A DNA stretch of 64,000 nt from UMGS1696 sp045643285. Its GTDB lineage: Bacteria; Bacillota; Clostridia; Oscillospirales; CAG-272. Made by a program: the position numbers and the translations under genes. The stretch covers positions 43,578 through 107,577 of the forward strand of contig JAZUKN010000014.1 of assembly GCA_045643285.1 (NCBI GenBank), in the 5' to 3' direction. The notes beneath the pieces were generated by a model. That model saw nothing but the letters and a program-made list of their open reading frames with translations, was not told the origin of the DNA and searched no databases. Below are positions 59,650 through 64,000 of the stretch, one piece after another (position 1 is the stretch's first letter; the number at the start of each line of letters is the position of its first letter).

Positions 59650-60311
59650 AAAGAATCATCACACTATCACTCGCGCTCGTAATGCTTCTGTTGTCGCTCA
59701 CATCGTGTAAGCTGATAGACAAGCTCGGTTTTGACACATACGACTACATGAGCGAAACGGTAACGGACACACATCCCGTCGACGGAGAAATAGCCGGAAC
59801 GCTTTCCGAGCTGTGCGGAATACTGATCTCGGATTCGCCGACTCTCGACACGTTCACCGGAATGAACGACGCGATAAAATACTACCGCGACGAAGTGCTG
59901 GCGTATATGCTCCGCACGGGATACGCGAAGTATTCGGGCAACACCGCGCTGATCAAGAAGGCGGAGGACGAATATCCGCAGTACCACATAACGCAGATAA
60001 TCCCCGAGGGCGAGTTTGAAGCGACGATGTACCGCGTTTTCGGCGGAAGTGTGAAGCTCACACACAAGAGCGGCGAGAGATTCGAGTACCTCGACAAAGT
60101 CGGCGCGTACATAACGCCGGTGATGCAGGAGAGCGGAAAGCTCTATCCGCGCATCGTCTATATAGGTGAGACGGACAAGACATACCGCGTGAGATTTTAT
60201 GTTTCGTCTGACGACGGCGACGTGTCGGACGAATACTTCGCCCTGATAATCAAGCGCGACGACGGAACGCTCTATTTAAAGCGGCTCGAAAAGTCGTCGG
60301 ACGTGAAGTAA
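59646..60311 (+). CDS. Lipoprotein of unknown function
   Basis: A 221-residue predicted lipoprotein with signal peptide MKRIITLSLALVMLLLSLTSC (lipobox Cys at residue 21). The mature part is mixed alpha/beta (NDAIKYYRDEVLAYMLRTGYAKYSGN, then strands such as GGSVKLTHKSGERFEYLDKVG and YRVRFYVSSDDGDVSDEYFALIIK). No family recognised. Its ATG overlaps the folC stop, so translation is coupled, though a link to folate metabolism is not evident. Confidence 0.78.
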   Translation: MKRIITLSLALVMLLLSLTSCKLIDKLGFDTYDYMSETVTDTHPVDGEIAGTLSELCGILISDSPTLDTFTGMNDAIKYYRDEVLAYMLRTGYAKYSGNTALIKKAEDEYPQYHITQIIPEGEFEATMYRVFGGSVKLTHKSGERFEYLDKVGAYITPVMQESGKLYPRIVYIGETDKTYRVRFYVSSDDGDVSDEYFALIIKRDDGTLYLKRLEKSSDVK

Positions 60312-60344
60312 AACGTGTTTTTGTCGGGGTTTCACCCCAAGCCC

Positions 60345-60462
60345 TGACCAAAGAAACTTTTTGTAAAAAGTTTTTTTGGAATCATCAAAAACAAAAATCG
60401 TCATTCTATAAAGTTTTTTGAATAGACTCGGAGGAACTTTTTTTCAAAAAAGTTCCTCCGGT
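60345..60462. repeat. Two hairpins between the lipoprotein and UPF0237 genes
   Basis: CCAAAGAAACTTTTTG pairs with CAAAAAGTT-like sequence (AAAAAGTTTTTTTGG) at 60350-60378. GGAGGAACTTTTTTTC pairs with AAAAAAGTTCCTCC at 60431-60460. The first looks like a terminator for the folate operon. The second lies in the leader of the next gene and has no T-tract after it. Confidence 0.6.
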
Positions 60463-60483
60463 GAGAAAAAAAGGAGTTATATT

Positions 60484-60753
60484 ATGAAAGCAGTAGTAAC
60501 AGTCGTCGGACGCGACACCGTAGGTATCCTCGCCAAAGTCAGCGCGGTCTGTGCCGAGCACAATGCGAACATCATTGACGTGACGCAGTCCGTCATGCAG
60601 GACCTTTTCACAATGGTCATGCTTCTCGATATTTCCGATATCACGTCGGATTTTTCCGTGCTGCAGAACGGACTATACGCACTCGGCGACGAGATCGGCA
60701 TGAAGATCCACGTCATGCACGAGGACATTTTCAACTCAATGCACCACATCTGA
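60484..60753 (+). CDS. UPF0237 ACT-domain protein
   Basis: An 89-residue single ACT domain (PF13740). MKAVVTVVGRDTVGILAKVSAVCAEHNANIIDVTQ is the typical opening, with the ligand-binding G-x-x-A/S-x-V segment, and FTMVMLLDISDITSDFSVL completes the fold. The partner UPF0210 gene follows 18 nt downstream, a gene pair conserved across many Firmicutes. AAGGAGT precedes the ATG at 60484. The amino acid or metabolite sensed is unknown. Confidence 0.95.
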   Translation: MKAVVTVVGRDTVGILAKVSAVCAEHNANIIDVTQSVMQDLFTMVMLLDISDITSDFSVLQNGLYALGDEIGMKIHVMHEDIFNSMHHI

Positions 60754-60771
60754 TCATTCACGGAGTAAACC

Positions 60772-62130
60772 ATGCTTAATACATCTGATATTCTTGAAAC
60801 CATACGGATGATCGACGACGAAAATCTCGACATCCGAACGATAACAATGGGGATCTCGCTCCTCGACTGTGCCGACAGCGACATATTGCGCTCGGCTCAA
60901 AAGGTGTACGATAAAATCTGCCGCAAAGCCGAACGGCTCGTCGAAACGGGCTGTGCTATCGAGCGAAAATACGGCATCCCGATCATCAACAAGCGTGTCT
61001 CCGTCACACCGATAGCCATGCTTGCGGCTGTATCGGGCGGCGATCCCGTAAAGTACGCGAAGGCACTTGAAAAAGCCGCAGAAGCCGTCGGAGTAAACTA
61101 CATCGGCGGTTATTCCGCGCTCGTACAGAAGGGCTTTGCCGCAGGGGACAGAGAGCTTATTTCGTCTATCCCCGAAGCACTCGCGGAGACAGACCGCGTT
61201 TGTGCGTCCGTCAATGTCGGGTCGACCAAAGCCGGTATAAATATGGATGCCGTGAGGATGATGGGCGAAACGATCCTCCGCGCCGCGACGCTTACAAAGG
61301 ACAAGAACTGCATGGGCGCGGCAAAAATCGTCGCGCTCTGCAACGCACCGGAGGACAACCCCTTTATGGCAGGCGCGTTCCACGGAGTCGGAGAACCCGA
61401 CTGCGAAATAAACGTCGGCGTATCGGGACCGGGTGCCGTCCGTTCCGCGCTCGCAAAATGCAAGGACGGCGACCTCACCGAAGTTGCCGACACGATAAAG
61501 AAAACGGCGTTCAAGATAACCAGAATGGGTCAGCTCGTCGGTAAAGCCGCGTCGGATGCGCTTGGAGTGCCGTTCGGGATAGTCGACTTATCCCTTGCAC
61601 CGACATCGGCTGTAGGCGATTCCGTCGCACATATCATAGAAGAAATGGGCATCGAGATCTGCGGCGCACACGGAACGACAGCCGCTCTCGCACTGCTCAA
61701 CGATGCAGTCAAAAAAGGCGGAGTCATGGCGTCGTCCCACGTCGGCGGACTGTCGGGCGCGTTCATTCCCGTATCCGAGGACGCAGGTATGATCGACGCG
61801 GCGCGTTCGGGCGATCTCACTGTCGAAAAGCTCGAAGCGATGACCGCAGTCTGCTCCGTCGGACTTGATATGATAGTCATTCCCGGGGATACGCCTCCGT
61901 CGACCATATCCGCTATAATCGCTGACGAAGCCGCCATAGGTATGGTAAACTCAAAGACGACAGCCGTTCGTGTTATTCCGGCTATCGGCAAAGAGGCAGG
62001 AGAGGAGCTTGAGTTCGGCGGACTGTTCGGCTCCGGTCCCATTATGCCGCTCCACCTTGACCGCTCAAGCGAAAAATTCATCGAACGAGGCGGAAGAATC
62101 CCCGCGCCGATGCAGTCGCTCAAAAACTGA
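60772..62130 (+). CDS. UPF0210 (DUF711/PFL family) protein
   Basis: A 452-residue protein of the UPF0210 family, of usual length. Conserved segments include IRMIDDENLDIRTITMGISL near the start, YIGGYSALVQKGF, CASVNVGSTKAGINMDAV, NVGVSGPGAV and TTAALALLNDAVKKGG. The fold resembles glycyl-radical (PFL-like) barrels, but no activity is established. It pairs with the ACT-domain protein just upstream, which may regulate it. Confidence 0.94.
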   Translation: MLNTSDILETIRMIDDENLDIRTITMGISLLDCADSDILRSAQKVYDKICRKAERLVETGCAIERKYGIPIINKRVSVTPIAMLAAVSGGDPVKYAKALEKAAEAVGVNYIGGYSALVQKGFAAGDRELISSIPEALAETDRVCASVNVGSTKAGINMDAVRMMGETILRAATLTKDKNCMGAAKIVALCNAPEDNPFMAGAFHGVGEPDCEINVGVSGPGAVRSALAKCKDGDLTEVADTIKKTAFKITRMGQLVGKAASDALGVPFGIVDLSLAPTSAVGDSVAHIIEEMGIEICGAHGTTAALALLNDAVKKGGVMASSHVGGLSGAFIPVSEDAGMIDAARSGDLTVEKLEAMTAVCSVGLDMIVIPGDTPPSTISAIIADEAAIGMVNSKTTAVRVIPAIGKEAGEELEFGGLFGSGPIMPLHLDRSSEKFIERGGRIPAPMQSLKN

Positions 62131-62145
62131 TCCTGCCCACAATAA

Positions 62146-62187
62146 TGTGAGTTCGTGACCATCCTCACACTAATAAAAACTACGGAG
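62146..62187 (+). promoter_or_regulatory. PreQ1 class I riboswitch of queT
   Basis: Stem TGTGAG/CTCACA (62146-62151, 62164-62169) encloses TTCGTGACCATC, and an A-rich tail AATAAAAACTACGGAG follows. This is the class I preQ1 pattern of a hairpin plus an A-rich strand and 3' pseudoknot that covers the ribosome-binding site. It lies directly before queT. Confidence 0.82.
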
Positions 62188-62196
62188 AAAATTCAA

Positions 62197-62694
62197 GTGA
62201 AAACCTCAAAAGAAATCAGATATCTGACCTATGCCGGTATTATCGCCGCACTGTACGTCGCGCTGACTGCCGTTTCCGCCCTCTTTGGGATGTCGTCGGG
62301 CGTTATTCAGCTCAGACTGTCGGAGGCGCTGTGCGTGCTTCCCGTGTTCTCGTCTGCCGCAGTACCCGGTGTGACTGTCGGATGCCTTGTATCGAACCTC
62401 ATCTTCGGCGGTACGGTGTACGACGCAGTCCTCGGCACTTTCGCAACGCTCATCGGTGCGGTAATTGCACGGCTTTTGCGCCGCCTTCCGTATCTCGCGC
62501 CCGTGCCGACTGTCCTCTCAAATGCCGCAGTAGTGCCGCTCGTGTTCGTTTTTTCGGGGATAGGCGGTTTTGAAATGTACCCGTACTACGCGCTCACGGT
62601 CGGACTCGGAGAAGTGCTGTCGTGCGGTGTTCTCGGTACTCTGCTGACCGTCGCCGTAAAGAAAAATGACCGCCTCGGTAAACTGTTCAAATGA
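62197..62694 (+). CDS. queT: QueT family transporter (queuosine precursor uptake)
   Basis: A 165-residue membrane protein of the QueT ECF-type S-component family, which imports a queuosine precursor such as preQ1. It starts with GTG (62197) after ACGGAGA and has five or six hydrophobic segments: YLTYAGIIAALYVALTAVSALF, LRLSEALCVLPVFSSAAVPG, VSNLIFGGTVYDAVLGTFAT and others. IQLRLSEAL is the family hallmark. The preQ1 riboswitch upstream fits this role. It needs a shared ECF module encoded elsewhere. Confidence 0.93.
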   Translation: MKTSKEIRYLTYAGIIAALYVALTAVSALFGMSSGVIQLRLSEALCVLPVFSSAAVPGVTVGCLVSNLIFGGTVYDAVLGTFATLIGAVIARLLRRLPYLAPVPTVLSNAAVVPLVFVFSGIGGFEMYPYYALTVGLGEVLSCGVLGTLLTVAVKKNDRLGKLFK

Positions 62695-62702
62695 GATCTG
62701 AA

Positions 62703-62736
62703 AAAGCCGTTTTTACTTTGTGAGAACGGCTTTTTG
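62703..62736 (+). terminator. Terminator of queT
   Basis: AAAAGCCGTT and AACGGCTTTT form a 10-bp stem followed by TGTGTG, right after the stop codon. Confidence 0.87.
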
Positions 62737-62780
62737 TGTGTTTTGTACATTTTAATGCGGATTTTTTGTTAAAATGCGAA

Positions 62781-62808
62781 TTGAAAAAAACGAAAATCGT
62801 AGTATAAT
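62781..62808 (+). promoter_or_regulatory. Promoter of the SLH-protein gene
   Basis: TTGAAA (62781-62786), a 16-nt spacer and TATAAT (62803-62808), 40 nt before the ATG. Confidence 0.8.
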
Positions 62809-62848
62809 TATCATAAGCAGATATGCTGAAAAAACGGAGGAAATCATA

Positions 62849-64000
62849 ATGAAAAAAATCGTATCAATTATTCTCTCGGCACTGATGCTCGCGTCAATGC
62901 TCATGATCACTGCAAACGCCGCAACACAGTACGGCACTGTAGTCGAAATACCGTATGCCGAAACTGCGCCGTCCATGGACAACGCTTTCCCGGATGCTTC
63001 ATGGGGAGACAAAATCATCACTATCGACAAAAATTCGCCGAACGCAGGCATCACACAGTATAAGGACGTTGCAAGATACGGCGGAGTCGTAAAGCAGGAT
63101 CTTTCGTTCGATATGTACGCATGCTGGACAAACGATAAGCTCTACTTCTGCTTCGTTTCTCCCGATCCTGACATCCGCGGCGGTTTCAGATTCTGGTGGG
63201 GCGACGGCTTCCAGATGGTCATCGTTCCCGGAAACGTTGACGTATCCGCGCGCAACGGTCAGCAGATGGGCTGGGAAACCGATGACGAATATGAGGAATG
63301 GGACTGGTGCGTGACATTCGGCAGTGACGACGAAACACCGTCGACATCCATTGTGGCTGAAGACAACAGCACTATTTATGCCGACGATGCAAGAGGCGTT
63401 GTTGTCGCTAAGTTTGCAATGCCCGCCGTTGAACTTGGCTACAGAAAGAATGAATCTCTCAAGGCAGGCGACAACTTCTCGTTCTCCATGCTCAGAATAG
63501 ACGGCTCCGACCAGGATACTGAAGAATATTATGTCGGCTGGCTCGAGTGGGGCAACTTCTTCGACGGCTCGAAGCTCTCTATTCCGAACGATACATCGAG
63601 ATACGTTCCGGCATCCGAGAATACGAAAACAACAACGGCGAACACGTTCGTTCTTGTAAACGGCAAAGGAACAACACCCGTACAGACGGAGGATCCCACA
63701 CCGCTCAAGGGCGCACCGTCCGTTTGGGCAGAGGCTGAAGTAAAGAAAGCGATCGAAGCAGGTCTTGTACCGGAGGCACTTCAGGATAACTACACAAGCG
63801 GTATCTCCCGTGCCAACCTCTCGAAGATCCTCTCCGCACTTCTCGATAAAGTTTACGGCAAAGCTCCCGAAAAGAACGACGCGAAGTTCAACGATACAAC
63901 AGACGCAGATGTTCTGAAAGCCGCTAACCTCGGTATCATCAACGGATACGATGCAGCAGGCGGAACAAAGGACTTCAAGCCGAATAACACGCTCAAACGC
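62849..64000 (+). CDS. S-layer-homology surface protein with CBM9-like domain (partial)
   Basis: The first 384 residues of a secreted protein; the frame runs off the right edge. A signal peptide (MKKIVSIILSALMLASMLMITANA) is followed by a beta-rich domain (about residues 30-255) with DLSFDMYACWTNDKLYFCFVSPDPD and FRFWWGDGFQMVIVP. That is the pattern of family 9-type carbohydrate-binding or sugar-binding domains. An S-layer homology unit begins near residue 290 (PSVWAEAEVKKAIEAGLVPE, ISRANLSKILSALL, then LGIINGYDAAGGTKDFKPNN), which anchors to secondary cell-wall polymers. CGGAGG precedes the ATG. Confidence 0.9.
   Translation, partial: MKKIVSIILSALMLASMLMITANAATQYGTVVEIPYAETAPSMDNAFPDASWGDKIITIDKNSPNAGITQYKDVARYGGVVKQDLSFDMYACWTNDKLYFCFVSPDPDIRGGFRFWWGDGFQMVIVPGNVDVSARNGQQMGWETDDEYEEWDWCVTFGSDDETPSTSIVAEDNSTIYADDARGVVVAKFAMPAVELGYRKNESLKAGDNFSFSMLRIDGSDQDTEEYYVGWLEWGNFFDGSKLSIPNDTSRYVPASENTKTTTANTFVLVNGKGTTPVQTEDPTPLKGAPSVWAEAEVKKAIEAGLVPEALQDNYTSGISRANLSKILSALLDKVYGKAPEKNDAKFNDTTDADVLKAANLGIINGYDAAGGTKDFKPNNTLKR

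Overview
The window looks like a chromosomal segment of an anaerobic, Gram-positive-type Clostridia member, probably an uncultured gut or rumen lineage. The signs are an Ile T-box in front of ileS, a tetrahydrofolate riboswitch in front of folT, a class I preQ1 riboswitch in front of queT, HPr with both His15 and Ser46 plus HPr kinase, Mini-RNase III, rpsU, the UPF0237/UPF0210 pair, an S-layer-homology surface protein, strong TTGACA-17-TATAAT promoters and G-rich Shine-Dalgarno sites. Genes are moderately GC rich. Several intergenic stretches are AT rich and packed with repeats.

Layout. 1-2675 (-): start of a non-ribosomal peptide synthetase running off the left edge, divergent from alaS (2964-5597). 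5.7-14.6 kb: a zinc-ribbon membrane protein, then a long minus-strand block with an ECF sigma factor and its likely anti-sigma factor, a lipoprotein, xylose isomerase, an ABC-F ATPase, a TPM-domain protein, a TelA-family protein and a membrane protein. 15-19 kb: two sugar hydrolases (GH20-like and GH1) separated by repeats. 20-27.3 kb: a three-gene redox module (GlpA-like, FAD oxidoreductase, DUF1667), malQ, Mini-III, homoserine dehydrogenase and a GNAT protein. 27.6-31.1 kb (-): lipid kinase, rpsU, HAD hydrolase and SIMPL protein, with a striking palindrome cluster between rpsU and the HAD gene. 31.3-37 kb (+): DeoR regulator, two unknown proteins, trxB, nadE, mtnN. 37-38.6 kb: two accessory genes, hairpin arrays and tRNA-Cys. 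38.6-50.9 kb (-): beta-propeller glycosidase, ABC exporter, flavoprotein, coaD, rsmD, uvrC, HPr and ileS. 51.6-56.5 kb: phosphodiesterase, three small unknown genes and an exported-protein operon. 56.7-64 kb (+): hprK, folT-folC under a THF riboswitch, a lipoprotein, UPF0237/UPF0210, queT, and the start of a CBM9-like/SLH surface protein.

Most genes are housekeeping (translation, NAD, CoA, folate, queuosine, repair, sugar use). The unusual material is non-coding. (1) An 856-bp AT-rich cluster at 28967-29822 holds 17 good and 2 degenerate copies of a 14-nt palindrome, TYTAC-N4-GTARA, with unique spacers. Further exact copies sit singly inside genes. (2) Tandem arrays of different short hairpins are joined by a constant ATGAT linker, and two of the three arrays reverse orientation in the middle. 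(3) A family of larger dispersed elements (about 2.75, 14.7, 17.2, 19.1, 47.0 and 51.2 kb) keeps constant linkers while the hairpin stems placed in them differ between copies. I found no transposase, recombinase, cas gene or phage gene linked to these, and no enzyme in the window that obviously acts on them.
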